NCBI RefSeq assembly: GCF_964355755.1
Contig: NC_092671.1
Span: 23,143,070-23,207,069, forward strand
DNA length: 64,000 bases
Direction: 5' to 3'
Source of the DNA: Antedon mediterranea
Taxonomy: Eukaryota; Echinodermata; Crinoidea; Comatulida; Antedonidae
In this document: positions 29,424-41,800 of the stretch, piece by piece
Layout: each line of letters starts with the position of its first letter
How positions within the stretch are numbered: the stretch's first letter is position 1
Notes under the pieces: model-generated
What the model saw: only the letters and a program-made list of their open reading frames with translations
What the model was told of the DNA's origin: nothing
Databases searched by the model: none
Translations under genes and position numbers: made by a program

Positions 29424-31253
29424 ATGAGTTTCAACTGTTTACCTACTCCGAAATTAGCAATTGGTGAGAAAGCCCGTAGGACTATAAAAAGAGTTATGGG
29501 GAGTTCTAATGGTCAAGCTGACGAGTGTAGCTATTTAAAATTACCAACGATGGCTTCTACATCAGCGAATATAATGGATTCTATAAAATCTTTTAACGGT
29601 CAAACAGATGAATGTAAAGGTTTGAGTAAAGCCTCAGGAATGAGCGCCCGAGATTTTGCCGTAATGACCGATGGTGTACCAAAGATTTCCATAACTTCAA
29701 AAAATCGGATTTTCTTGTCTGAAAAACGCCATGTAGTGGCCCAACGATGGGGTGACGATGTTTATGTTTGTCTCAGAGAGTATTACCAAACGGAAAAATA
29801 TGGTGCCTTCAAACCTGGACCTCTAGGTATTAATTTACCCGTTCTGCTGTGGCAAAAACTTTTCAACAATATTGATTTAATTATTCAGGCACTGGAAGAC
29901 TTAGAAAGAGACATTAACATGGTGGAGGCAGTAAGAATCCCACTTTCGGACATAATTCATGTGATAGTTAGTATCTGGAAAGAAGAACAATTTGTGTGTA
30001 TTCACCGCTATTACCAGTCAGAAGAAGGAGGCAAGTTTAAACCCGGTAAAAAAGGTGTAAACCTTCCAAAGAGTCAGTGGTTCAAGATAATTGAAAAACA
30101 CGGTGAAATACAAAAGATGATTGAGGAGGTTGGTAATGATAATGCGGCTACTGTTGACAAAAGCGATAATGGAGGACGTTTATTCAATTCAGAACATCAA
30201 TTGCTACCCCCTGATAAGTTATCGGTGCAAAAGATAATAGGGGAAAATTTAGACTGTGATTACCTTCAACTTCTTGATAAAGGAGCAGCCGATACATTGT
30301 TTAAAAAATGTGAGGAAGAGATTGACTATTTTACCGGAGATCTTGCAAAGGTGAAAGTGTACGGAAAGTGGTTTAATATTCCTAGAAAACAGGTTAGTTC
30401 CATTATGTTTTTATCCGTGGTTTTGTATTAATGACTTGTTAATTACTTGTATATCGTTTCCTTTGTTTTTTCCATAATTTACCGCTGTGTAGCTATAGGT
30501 GTTATTTACTCTTTTTCTGTAAATTATTTTATTTGGGCGTGTTCATTTACATCTCGTCAAATAATAAATGACTTTCTTTGTATGGTTTCCCCCTCTGCAG
30601 GTTTCGTTCGGCGATTCAGGCTTAACTTACAAATATTCAGGCAATACAGTACCAGCTTTACCGTGGCCACCATTCCTGAAAGATCTCCGCGATCTTTTAA
30701 AATCGGTTACAGGACATTACTTCAATTTTGTTTTGGTCAACCGGTAAATATTCTTGTTTATTATTTTATTTATTTATTTTATTTATTGATTAAAAGGGTC
30801 CATCGTTTACCTCTAAAACGAATGAACACTATCAGTATTCATACTGGATGATTTCTGCAATTTGCTAGATAAGATTGTTTTAATGGATAATTGGGTTTTT
30901 TTAGTCTCATCTTAAAATATCTTATTTTCTATTGTATTTTGTCGTTACTCTATAGATATGCTACTGGAAGTGATTACATTGGCGAACACAAAGATGATGA
31001 GAAAGACATGGATCAGTTTAGTCCAATCGCCTCTGTATCATTGGGGCAAACACGTATGTTTAGATTTCGACATGGTGATGCGCGAGGTAAGAGTCCCAAA
31101 AGAATCATTGAGCCAGTAACTGTTGATCTTAAACACGGTACATTATTAATGATGAATTATCCCACTAATGAGTACTGGTACCATTCACTGCCTAAAAATC
31201 AATCCATCAAGCTACCAAGAATAAATCTCACGTTTAGAGATATTAAAAGATGA
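29424..31253 (+). CDS. ALKBH2-like: PC4-PC4-ALKBH2 fusion protein, three exons
   Basis: Exons 29424-30392, 30601-30743 and 30956-31253 join in frame to 469 aa; introns begin GTTAGT and GTAAAT and end CTGCAG and CTATAG. Residues about 86-160 and 168-235 are two PC4/SUB1-type single-stranded-DNA-binding domains (VCLREYYQTEKYGAFKPGPL; VCIHRYYQSEEGGKFKPGKK). Residues about 258-469 are a complete ALKBH2-like Fe(II)/2-oxoglutarate dioxygenase, the family that demethylates 1-methyladenine and 3-methylcytosine in nuclear DNA: VYGKWFNIPRKQ substrate-recognition region, Fe ligands H382, D384 and H447, and 2-oxoglutarate arginines R459 and R465 in RINLTFR. All catalytic residues are present. The N-terminus (1-85) has a repeated S(S/F)NGQ(A/T)DEC motif. 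Host ALKBH2 lacks PC4 domains, so the fusion and its location between TIRs are unusual. Confidence 0.9.
30393..30600 (+). other. Intron 1 of the PC4-ALKBH2 gene
   Basis: 208 bp, GTTAGT...CCCCCTCTGCAG, with a strong pyrimidine tract. It lies after a codon boundary (…RKQ | VSFGD…). The in-frame continuation of exon 1 terminates inside it. Confidence 0.85.
30744..30955 (+). other. Intron 2 of the PC4-ALKBH2 gene
   Basis: 212 bp, GTAAAT...TTACTCTATAG. It splits the Arg codon of the NRYATG motif (phase 2). Confidence 0.85.
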
Positions 31254-32860
31254 GAGAAATGTTACGCAAGCATTACAGTCTTTAATAGTGATTGCAGATC
31301 TCAAGAATATCAACTGTTCATGATCTGTTCTCATTTAGTATAGTAGTACCAGTTGAATTATTTTTGTGATGATATTCCTAAAATGGTTGTATTATTGTAT
31401 TGAAGTTAATTCACTTAGATCTAGGCCTAATTCCATTGATCGTTAATAATCATGTGATTGTTTGTCATTGTGTGAATAATGATTAACTTAACGAATAGTT
31501 TCTTAAAAGTAACTTGTAATGTATTTCTAATTGTTAAATACAATTTTTTATGTTTTTAATAAGTGTGTAAGTTTTTCTTTAAAGCGTTTTAATCGTAATT
31601 TCAAGAGTAATAGGTAGTTGTAACGTTTGAAACGGACTGGTAGATTAAACAAAAAAAACCAAAAAAAAACCCGTTATAATAACACTAATAATAGCACATA
31701 TTTTCGTACATGTATCAATGATTTATCTACATATGTGTGATTAATATTATTACAATAAAGACCATGTACATCTACGATATTTTTACTGTAAGTGGTATTG
31801 TAAATAAAAATTATGAATTCAATCGTGAGAAATGACCGATAGCTGTGTATTATTTTTTATTACTTTTATCATAATTGCAACAACAACAAAAAAAAACTCA
31901 GAGAAATCATAATTATCGAATACAGAAAGACGTTTTGGTTACCAACTGTATTTCTTGACACTTAATACATTTTAACAGAAAACAAGACCTTCAACCGGAG
32001 CCAAAAATGGAAATTTGTTTACGTGCAGGTTATTGCCATTAGATATTCTTAGAACTACTTTGGTTTTTATAAATATTGTCACTTTTTTTCTACACGTTTA
32101 TCTACCGAGATTTTGTTTTCCTTTTTATGAATCTTCCGCTGTTCATAAGCATTATTAATTTTTTATAGGCCTTGTTCTTCGCTTTGCAGGCTAAATCTTA
32201 TAACGGCATAGACCTACATTTTAACGGTTCTTTGTAAATATCCTCTTATTGATTGTTACCTATAGTTCTCTGAATGTTTTAATTTACCGTAGATGATGAA
32301 AAAATCCCTTAATCTAGCACCATTTAAAAAAAAAGGTTCCGCAGTAAATGGTTTATTTTTGGTGGTATTGATGGAATCATCGAGGCATAATATTAGGCTG
32401 AAAAACATGACGTCACTATTTTAAACGGTTTATCATACAAGAACAATTAACCAATCACAAAACTGAGCTACTGATTTGCGTAAATGTTTCTGGAAATGAC
32501 AAATTAAGGAAACACGTACACATTAATAAATATATATTAATTTTTATATAAATAATAGACAAAACAAAAGGAAATACACCAAACAAATCATTTTCGTTAT
32601 GAATTTATAATAACTTTAAATTTTGTCCATCACAGGAGACGCGTTTAGCGTTTTCCAATTGTAAAACAGTTTCGCATTGCGTCGCAACACATGCACATAC
32701 TGCAAGTACCGTACCGTACTGTAACAAGTCTACTGATATGTATTTTGTTGGTCACCACCTCATCATTTTAAAAACCAACTCATTTTATTTGCATTTTATC
32801 TACACCTCATGGTTAAAATGTGTTGTTTTTCATATAGAGTGTGATACTGCTTAAAACGTT
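31254..32860 (+). other. 3' flank inside the element, gene-free
   Basis: AT-rich sequence between the stop codon and the right TIR. An AATAAA at 31754-31759 is a plausible poly(A) signal about 500 bp after the stop. I see no frame or domain that could be a transposase or capsid gene on either strand. Confidence 0.55.
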
Positions 32861-32955
32861 AAGAACGACCTTCATTAGAAACACCTGGCGGAAGTTACAT
32901 AACTATTACGTAATCAGGAAATACACCAAGGTCATTTTCTGTCTGAAGTACCTCT
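32861..32955 (-). repeat. Right terminal inverted repeat (95 bp)
   Basis: Complement of 28107-28201 at all 95 positions. It contains a single copy of the 60-bp unit, with no expansion on this side. Confidence 0.85.
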
Positions 32956-33640
32956 TTTACTATTTACATACACCACCACGTGACTTTCTAAAATCCGTGA
33001 ACGCAATGCCGTAACTCTCTCTATATATGGCTCTGATAACAGAGCCATTGAAAGTTAAAATATCTCTGGTAGTGGTACAGTTACACAGTTACACTTACAA
33101 AGGAAAACGGACGTACGCCAATTAAAGAGGCCCAAAAACATTAAATGCATCACATAGGCCTACACACGTGTATAAAGAAATAATATTTGGGGATACACAG
33201 CTATTTAGAGACCCATCCGTAACACCAACACCCTTGTAATATAATAATATTTTTTCGGGCTAGAATAGGTGTACCCCATGAAATCAACGGGTATTTTACA
33301 GAATATTCAAATCACCACCTGAACCGTATAATTGGTATACCTTTTACTGTAGGCCTAGTAACCCTACCACATTGTAGTTCTGTATAACAAAATGATTATA
33401 TTTACTTGTTTATTACAATGATAATATTAATAATATTTCTAATTCGTCAGATAACGGACGGTGTACTGGATGGACCACAAAAAACTGCACACTGTCTTTA
33501 ATTAATAATTCATGATCATTATAATTTAGTTTTGTTGAAGGTTACGGAATCAAATGTAGGCCTACTGTATTTCATTTCTTTTGTTGCTATGGAAAGTTTG
33601 TCTGAAATAAAAGTTGAATTGAATTATTATTGTATTATTT
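32956..33640. other. Gene-free flank
   Basis: No coding frame. A CTCTATATATGG box followed by a small hairpin (TGGCTCTGATAACAGAGCCA, about 33028-33047) is the only feature noted. Confidence 0.45.
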
Positions 33641-33694
33641 ATTTGTTCGAACGTCTGATTCACTCTCAGTTAATACTATAATAAAGGAATAGAT

Positions 33695-34458
33695 ATATTT
33701 CGGACTGTCTGATGTACCCCCGTGACAGATTGCAACCCCTAACTTAACTAACGTCGGTATATACCATCGGACTGTCTCTGAATATAGGTAGGCCTACCAA
33801 CCCCCGCGACAGATTGCTGCCCCAAACATAACAGTTAACCATCTATTATAGGGGGTGCAATATATTACGGATTGTCTTTAATATTTGGTACCCCGTGACA
33901 GATTGCACTTTTTTTTGTGTTAATTATTTTAACACTAAACCACAATAGTTCAATTGGTCAGATAAGATGGACACATACCGCATTGTACCTATACCACCAG
34001 GATCTCGAAAACTAAACACTGCCTTCAATCAAATAATGTATATAATAAATATTAAAGATGTATTGTCCCCCAATAACATTACATTACAAATTAATTAAAT
34101 CAGACTTTGAATAGGTTATTTTTTAGTTTTAATCATGTTAATCCCCCTGAAGAATATTTTTTTTCAGGGGGACAATAAATCTTTAATTCTTTGTCCTCTC
34201 CTTTTGTCATGTTTTTGCAAATGGATACAAAATCCAATGCTGGGAGTCTAAAAATATTGTATCCCCGTATTATACCCTTCCAGTATCTATATACACCAAG
34301 GGATAAAATATATCACGGTCGACTGTAAATAAAAGGTACCCCCGTACAGATTGAACACCCTATAACAGTTTAATAACTATCTATTATAGGGGGTGCAATT
34401 ATTACGGTCGACTGTCTAGAATATTAGGTACCCCCGTGACAGATTGTACCCCTATAAT
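33695..34458 (+). repeat. Degenerate dispersed-tandem repeat
   Basis: A composite word, CGGACTGTCT then GGTACCCCCGTGACAGATTG then CACCCC(TATAATAG), occurs five times at about 33701, 33768, 33866, 34315 and 34401 with variable spacers. TATTATAGGGGGTGCAAT occurs between copies in direct orientation. A 135-bp MITE is nested between copies three and four. Confidence 0.7.
34052..34186. repeat. 135-bp MITE with TTAA ends
   Basis: TTAAAGATGTATTGTCCCCC (34052-34071) faces its near-complement ending ACAATAAATCTTTAA (34186). Both ends include TTAA, the target of piggyBac- or Kolobok-type transposases. The same left end recurs alone at 37730 (TTAAAGATGTATTGTCCC). Confidence 0.75.
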
Positions 34459-34459
34459 A

Positions 34460-36260
34460 ATATATATATAAATTTACGTAAGGGCAAAATTCGGTAAATC
34501 GCGCGTTATTTCTAGAATGTTTACTCGATGGTATAAAGTTGGTTCGTACTTTCGGTACTGATTTTAACCACCTGATGTAACCCTGTTTACTAATTAAATT
34601 GAGTTCGATAATTAGTTATTGACGATTAAAACGAATTTAGGTTCAACGATTTGCCCCAAATAGGGGTGTTTTTCGATCGTGGTATACACTGTCTAATGGA
34701 TGTCCGTCTTGAAAAATACCCGCAGACGATAATACGAGTATGCTTCGCATTTTCCTATTTCCTCCTACGATAATTGTTTTTAATGGCTGAAAACCGGTTG
34801 AACAGCTCGAGTACAGCATCATAATGTTGAAGACAGGCCGATTTTCTTTAAAAAAATACTATTTTGATAGATTTTTACGTTTATACAAATGTATTGATTT
34901 GCGATGAATGGAACATTCCAATCTCTGTTCCACAAGTGTCTATTCCCTCAGGCGTCGTAAAGGCAAGTACTGTATACTCATAACAGAAATTCGATCCATT
35001 TTTTTTTTTCAATCTGTGCTGCAGAGGTTGGATATAATTTTTTTTAAACGGATAATGAGCTAGCGTTTTCACTCACCGTATATTATGTACAAATCTTTAT
35101 TAGGGCAGTTAAACCACCAACATCATCACCCTTCCCTCACTGGCATGAGTAGCGTTGTAAAACCAGTAGAGGATAGGCCTACGGTACATCACATGCCCTA
35201 AACGCAGAACAACTTTGGTATGGTGGGTAGGGTAGGAACCAACTTAAGTATGAATTGACTCTAAGAAACAATTGAAAACCATTAGGCCTACTAATTAAGT
35301 TGAGTTAGATAATTTAATATTTATTGACGATTAAATCGAATTTATGATTTTCCCCGAATAGAGGTGGTTTTCACAAATTGTTTTACATTATATAAACATA
35401 TACATGTTGTAGTGATGTATCGTTACATGTACTGTACTATTTCAATCGACTATGACGGTGATAGTTTCAACAAAGTATTACATCGCAATGTTTTACTGTG
35501 TGTAGTGGTATATTATTTGTAAAACATGAAAACAATAATAATAATAATAACTGGTACTTGATATAGCGCATTATGCTGAAAGCCTCAATGCGCTTTACAA
35601 GGACAGAACAATTTAGAAAATTACAAATAAAAAAGGTGGGTTTTGATGAGAGATTTGAAGACACTGATGGGAGTAACCTGACGGATTTCAATAGGCAACG
35701 CATTCCATATATAGAGAAACGGATGCCGAAGAAAATGAACGATTTCCATAAAACTTAGCGGAAGGATGAAATATATGGGCAAGAAGAGACTCAGATCTAG
35801 ATCTCAGAGACCGCTTAGGAACATAAAGTTGAATAAGTTCAATTAATATTTCCTTACTAAATGGATAAAGAATAATATTTAAAAATTGTTCCTCTTTGCA
35901 CGCATCCTCTTCCCCATCCCTCAACCCTAATGTTACATACAAAACACAAATTAAGTTTGTTTAATTTGACTTGAACAATTGGTCTCATTTTGTGACAAGT
36001 TTCTCTTTCAGAAGTAATTCCCAGGGTGCTAATTTTAGTTGAGTACATAAATCACGGTGTCTATTTATTCGTTCCTGTAAACGACATGTATTATTGTCCT
36101 GCGGTACGTACATTTGAAATCGCCAGTTTTTTAACGCTGAAATTATTATGTATTCGAGAACCATCTGTGGGCACGACCTACGGTACGCGAGCGAAGTATT
36201 CGAGAACCATTTGTGGGCACGAGCTAGATGGTACGCGAGCGAAGCGAGCGTACCATCTAG
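34460..36260 (+). mobile_element. Helitron, copy 1
   Basis: Non-autonomous Helitron. The 5' region reads TATATATAAATTTACGTAAG; the 3' end is a perfect 13-bp-stem hairpin (36224-36260; arm CTAGATGGTACGC, loop GAGCGAAGCGA) ending CTAG followed by T. Matching copies lie at 52385-53070 and 53553-54865. A LINE fragment (35540-35850) is inserted, and the 48 bp before the terminal hairpin are duplicated in tandem (36151-36246). No Rep/helicase coding. Confidence 0.8.
35540..35850 (-). pseudogene. LINE C-terminal fragment inserted in the Helitron
   Basis: The minus strand reads YVPKRSLRSRSESLLAHIFH, then after a frameshift WNALPIEIRQVTPISVFKSL and a stop at about 35621. A 3' UTR with GCGCATTGAGGCTTTCAGCA and ...GCGCTATATCAAGTACC follows, with a TTATTATTATT tail (plus-strand AATAAT at 35532-35550). 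This is the 3' end of an L2/CR1-type LINE. Comparison with copy 54470-54500 shows an insertion at CAAT. Confidence 0.75.
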
Positions 36261-36275
36261 TAGTAACTATCTAAT

Positions 36276-36610
36276 ATTCAGTTTGTCCACCAGTGGGAGT
36301 TTTTGACTTTTTTAACTAAATTAATAATTTGTCTAGGTGTGATCGTGTAATTGAGCTTAGAAGGGGAGGGGGGGGGGAGTTAATGTTTGGTCGATAATAT
36401 GTTAAACGGAGGAGGTGGGAGGGGGTATGGTTTGAATGGATATGCCTACATCGTGTGTAACTGTAACAGTGTCCGCCAGAGAGAACTTTTAAGGGCATCT
36501 TTACATTAATTTATATTTACATTTATATGGATCAATTACAAATTATAACAGGCAACAGGTACGTTATACAATAAACATCAAATAAGCCGTTGATTTCATC
36601 GCCCAAAAAC
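36276..36610 (+). repeat. Direct repeat, first copy (about 330 bp)
   Basis: It matches 36855-37170: shared CAGTTTGTC(C/T)ACCAG, GGTGTGATCGTGTA, a G-rich run, GTCCGCCAGAGAGA, GGGCATCTTTACAT and AAGCCGTTGAT. It contains a 10-G run near 36367-36377 in a G-rich context. Non-coding. Confidence 0.8.
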
Positions 36611-36854
36611 GTGCCAATATTTGTTATAACGTAAAATATAGCCCAACTATCCACTAAAGAGAGAGTTTGAATTATTGAATTACAATATTCTGTCACCAAA
36701 AAAAATATGATATACATTTAATTTTTTAATGTGATAGGCCTATTTCCAGACGGTGACAAATTATGAGTTGACTATACATCGTATCGTTTTTGAATGTCCG
36801 ATTAAAAATAGCAGAGAAATGCAGTTTGTTTTAATAGGCCTAAAGATAGGCCTA

Positions 36855-37170
36855 ATATGCAGTTTGTCTACCAGAGGGAGTTTTTGGACCTACGTTCTTT
36901 TTTAACTAAATAATTTGTCTGGGTGTGATCGTGTATTTGAGCATGGGTGGGGAGGGGGAGAGAGTTTATGTTTGGTCAATATGGGGGGGGGGGAGGGTAT
37001 GGTGTGAAGGGATAAGTCTACACCTTGTGTAACTGAATTGTCCGCCAGAGAGAGTTTATGGGCATCTTTACATAAATTTGTATTTAGTAAATTTATATGA
37101 ATCAATTACAAATAGCAACAGGTACGTTCTATATAAACATCAGATAAGCCGTTGATGTCATCGCGCCCAA
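36855..37170 (+). repeat. Direct repeat, second copy
   Basis: Second copy of 36276-36610, about 580 bp downstream, with an independent G-run (about 36984-36996) that could form a G-quadruplex. Confidence 0.8.
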
Positions 37171-37184
37171 CCGTTTACGTTTAT

Positions 37185-37735
37185 TTATCAATTTAACGTT
37201 GAAATCCAGTCGATTTTGGTTAAAATGATATGTTTTCAATGTTGAAAAAAGATTGAAAGTAAGTAGGTAGTGTTTTTAAACAATGTTTTCATCATTGAAT
37301 AACGGTTGTGAATTATGCTTCTATGTTTTAACCCCTTTACAACTTTACGTTTCTTTATGCAATCTCATTTCAACGTTAATTTAACGTTAAAATTGAGTTG
37401 GCATTTTTGGTTAAAATGACAACATGTTTTCATCATTGAATAAAGGTTGAAATTTTGTTTTCATGTTTTAACTCCATTACAGTATTACGTTTCTATATCA
37501 ATCTCACTTCAACGATAATTTAACGTTATAATTGAGCTGGCTTTTGGTTAAAATGGCAACATGATTTGAATTGAACATTGTGTTAATATAATGTTAACGT
37601 TAATTCAACGTTAACATCCAGTTGGCATTTTTGGTTAAAATGACAACATGTTTTCAACATTGAATAAAGGTTGAAATTACATTGTGTTAACGCCATTATT
37701 ACGTTTTTCAATCTTATTTCAACGTTAAGTTAAAG
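37185..37735 (+). repeat. AACGTT-rich minisatellite
   Basis: About four imperfect units of 100-150 bp share TTTAACGTT or TTCAACGTT, GGTTAAAATGACAACATG and CATTGAATAAAGGTTGAAAT. The array ends at a TTAAAGATGTATTGTCCC MITE end (37730). Confidence 0.7.
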
Positions 37736-37749
37736 ATGTATTGTCCCTT

Positions 37750-38889
37750 TGACTAATTCAACAACAACAATTTATTTAAAAAAATTAATATTTCGAAAAA
37801 AAGTTTCACTATTACAAATGTCTTAATTAAATGCACTGTGTTGAAGGGTGCAGTATGTTTGAATTTACAATTTGTCTGTAATATTTCTGCTACAGTATTC
37901 TGTAGTATTCTGACAGATATGCTACTTAAATTAGGGTGTATTTAAAACAAAAATCATAATGAAGGTTACATTGATTAAACATTAAATTATTACCCGAACC
38001 TTACTTTCTTTAAAAAAATACAAATAATAAGTCAATCTATCAATATTTATGATAGTTTTAATACGCTTGCTCCCTATGGAATTTATAAATTATATCTTAG
38101 GTTTAGGAAGTCTTTTTATGTTTTACATTCTAATGTTTAATGTCTTTTAGAAACTCAGACCAAAAATCCTTTTTTTTTTAAGATTCCACACATCATTTTT
38201 AACAAGGCTTTTTCTTGTAATCTGTTTTTTTAAAACTGTATGTACAGTGAAACAATAAAAATTATATGAAAAATTAATATGATTTTGAAATTATGAAGAA
38301 TCAGATATACAATAATTCGGTAAATAATGGCCAATGTAGTACACATTAGTATAACAATAATAGTATAATAATATGCTGCGCAGGAGGCCCGGCCTAGCTA
38401 TGCTAGTTACTAATAATAGTATTATATGCAAAAGATAATACGGACAATGCATTAATTTGTTTGTTTTAAGGTTGTTATAGTTTTGATGTTATTTTTTAAT
38501 GTATTCATCATGTGGAGATCTAAGATGGGATAAACCGCCTGCAAGAAACAGGTTAGATTCACAGAATATTCTACTGATAAAAATATTGTAGGCCTATATA
38601 AAAACCGAACAGAAAAGATTCGATATAGGCTACAAAACACCTCGGAAACTGCCATTTGGATATGTTGACGCAACTCTAGGAAAAGTGACGCTTTAGTAAC
38701 GCAATTTACTTACAGAAACAAAGTACAGATATTTTCCCTCTAAAAAAAATGGTATCGTCGAGAATATGTTCCCCTGGCGGACATACCGCCTGGCAGACAT
38801 ACCGCATGGCAGACAGTCTGCAGCAGGATCTCTATCGATTTTTGCGTGAGAAATTTGTAACAGAGAGTGATGCCCGCCCTCATAAGGGC
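37750..38889. other. Gene-free stretch
   Basis: No coding frame. At 38768-38830 GGCGGACATACCGC and GCATGGCAGACAGTCTGCAG are the complement of a sequence near 23762-23800 (CTGCAGACTGTCCGCCATGC), a small dispersed repeat end. Confidence 0.45.
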
Positions 38890-41800
38890 GGATAATAACA
38901 ATACTTTATTGAACATACGCCTTCTTTACGCACACGTTCTACTGAACGGTGCGTTCTTACATACATATTAATACATACATTATGTTAGCCTGAAGGCTAA
39001 ATAAAAGTATAAATAGAAAATAAAAAGGAAAAAATAAACAATTATAAGGAAACGGATTGTACAAAAAGAAACTAAAGAGCAAAAAGTACAATACTTAACT
39101 TTGATGAAGTGTCAATATTTTATGTTTAGTGTTTTATTAACCATATATAATCCTGATTTAATTGTTTTTTTAAAGTTTTGTAAATATAAATTTAAAGTCT
39201 CCATGCAGCAGTTAAATGACGTTTACAATGATGATATAAAATACATATATAAAAATAAAGGCCTAAAATGAACAGAAATTACATTTGCAAAATTAACAAA
39301 TTAACAAAATTAACAAATTAAAGTTAAACATAAGAAATAAATGAATGACAAGCCATTTTAAGACCAACTAATACAAAAAAAAACAAAAAAAACTATACAC
39401 TATGCTAGTCTTACTCTGCAATACAGAACGGAAATCTGGTACAATTTCTAGATCTATTAATTGATAATTGCAGAGCGCTTTTTCCATGCTCTTTTGATAT
39501 ATATTTTGCAAACTTTATCAAGTATTAGATGGGTTTCTTTACTGAACATGTGATAGTCACTTCCAAGTGTTATGTGTATTTTAACATCAGTATTAGAGTT
39601 TATGAATAAGTGCCAAATATGATTAAGGTTAGAAGATTGCAATTGTAGTTTTAATTTCATGTTTTCTTCTTTTCTAATGTCATCGTAAGCAGGACATTCA
39701 AATAGGAAGTGTGTTACGTTTTCTATACGTTTCATATTGCAAAGACTACATAAACCATCATTTTCAGGTAGCCAATTGCATTTTCTACCTTCTAATGGCA
39801 GAGTATTTGTGCGCAACTTAAATTTGATGCTTACCCCTTCAAAATCTGTTTTGTCCAGAAGGTAAGTTTCTAGGCAAGGTTTTTTTTAAAGATTTGTATT
39901 CGTTGAGTGATGATTTTGTATTTAACTCTTGGCTCCAATTAGCAATTGATAAATCAAAGAGAGGTTGTTTAAGAGGGCACACCCAATGTGAGTTAACAAT
40001 TCTTTGTTTTTACGAATATATTCAAATATATCATTTGCATTACCTTTAGTAAATAGGTTTTCTAAGTGATTTACAATCTTATAACTTAATAGATTAAAAT
40101 TACAGTTTAAGTCAAACAAAGAAGTAAGTAATAATTTTGGCCACCGATTGTGATCCATCAATAAAATACGATTGAAAAAAATTATCGTATAATTATCCTG
40201 TATAACAGAAATAGGCGACCAGCCAAGTTCGCCGTATAACGCTGTCCGTGTTGTATTACGTGGTACGGTACTTTTAAAATACACCGTGCCATTTGAAGCT
40301 GCAATTTTTCAAGTTTTATAAACGTCAGAATAACTACCACACCACGTTGAAAAAGCATAATTAATTGACTGTAAAGCGATTACCTTCCATAAAATATCGT
40401 AGTATATGCGGTAGACGATTTCCCTTTTTAATTACATTTTCAAAATGAACATGATCATTTAGATTACGTGATATATAAACACCTAAATACTTATAAGTAT
40501 CGACTTCTGAAATACCATAATCTCCTAACTTCCATATCTTATTTTTATCAGTTCGCTTGCCGATTATCATAATATTTGATTTGTCATAATTGAATTTTAG
40601 TTTCCAAACTTTGGCGAATTGGGTTGCAATATCCAACATTTTTTTTCATTTCATGTTCATTGTCTGCAATAAGACTAACAACATCATCAGCCCAAAAAAT
40701 TCCTCTTATCCAGATATCATTAATTCGTACTCCAATATTATGGGATTTCAGAAGTTTTGTGAACTCATGTAAAGATGGCAAAAAATACAGGTGAAAGTAC
40801 ACACCCTTGCTTTACACCTTATAGGCCTATATCCCCAAACTTTACATGACCTCGTACATTTGTGTAAAGTGCATCAATTATTTTCCAGACGCGGCCTCTA
40901 ATGCCTGAAGTCCAGGATGGTGATAATAGGCCATCTCTCCACATGGTATCAAACACCTTTCGGAAATCTAAATGTGTTGTTTTCCCTCTTTTCGGCGACA
41001 TGTGACAATACTTTTTAGAGTGAATATAGGCCTATGGTCTTCACATCTGTGTCGTGATCTAACTAAAACCTCACTGTCACTGGATCTACGAAAGTACATC
41101 GTTATTTTCAAGATAGTGGGATATATTTTTTTGCCACTATTCTATTAAAGACCTTTGAAACGCATGAGTTTAAAGAGATTCCTCTATAATTGTTTAAGTC
41201 TGTACGATCTCCTTTTTAAAAAATTGAACATAATAAATGCTAGTGTTCCATTCAGATGGTATTTTTTCAAGTATGATTATTCTCTTACATAGTCTTAGCA
41301 ATGAGTTGTTTAGTACATCTCCCCCGTTTTTTATTAGTTCATTGGTAATGTAGTCGGGTCCTGGAGCTTTATTATTTTTTGCAAGTGAAATAGATTCGGC
41401 TACAATTTCATAATTAATTCTATGTCATATAAATAATTTTCTTTATTGTCTATGGATATGTAATAATTTTCATAATTGGTTCTAATTTGTTCAACCGACT
41501 TTTTGGTTCTAAAAAAGTTGTAATCACACATATCCTGATCCATTTTACCTAGGGTTTCCCAGTATTGTTTGATTGTTTGGCTCATAACTTTTTATCTGAT
41601 ACAGTATTATTGGAACCTGGTACCTTGATACAACCTATCACTTTGTTTTTATCGTGTTTACAACCTCTTAAAGATTTCCAGAAGTCTTTGCATGAGGGAC
41701 CACCTTTATTAGCAATATCAACAGACCGCCGTTTCACATTTGTTTTCAAGATCTTTTGCTTAATTAAACGCTTGGCAATAGTACGTTTTTCTTGGTACGA

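Larger units (their letters stand above)
28107..32955 (+). mobile_element. TIR-bounded element carrying two genes
   Basis: Identical 95-bp terminal inverted repeats (28107-28201 and 32861-32955; outer end AGAGGTACTTCAGACAG) enclose 4.85 kb with two plus-strand genes (28715-29263; 29424-31253) and no recognisable transposase, integrase, polymerase or helicase. All 95 bp match between the arms, which implies recent mobility or gene conversion. No convincing target duplication is visible (only TT on both sides), so the superfamily is unassigned. It could be a non-autonomous DNA transposon with captured cargo, a satellite of a larger virus-like element, or a locus flanked by inverted duplication. 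Confidence 0.7.

Noticed and set aside
30447-30851. 134-codon plus frame between exons of the PC4-ALKBH2 gene
   Set aside because: It overlaps intron 1, exon 2 in the wrong frame, and intron 2. The spliced reading restores a continuous ALKBH2 domain, so this frame is a shadow.
28107-32955. Polinton/Maverick or viral identity for the TIR unit
   Set aside because: It starts with AG like Polintons, but there is no 6-bp duplication, DNA polymerase, integrase, ATPase or capsid gene in 4.85 kb; I left it unassigned.
36360-37000. G-runs as a functional G-quadruplex promoter
   Set aside because: The G-runs lie in a duplicated non-coding block with no gene start nearby; only the sequence potential is noted.
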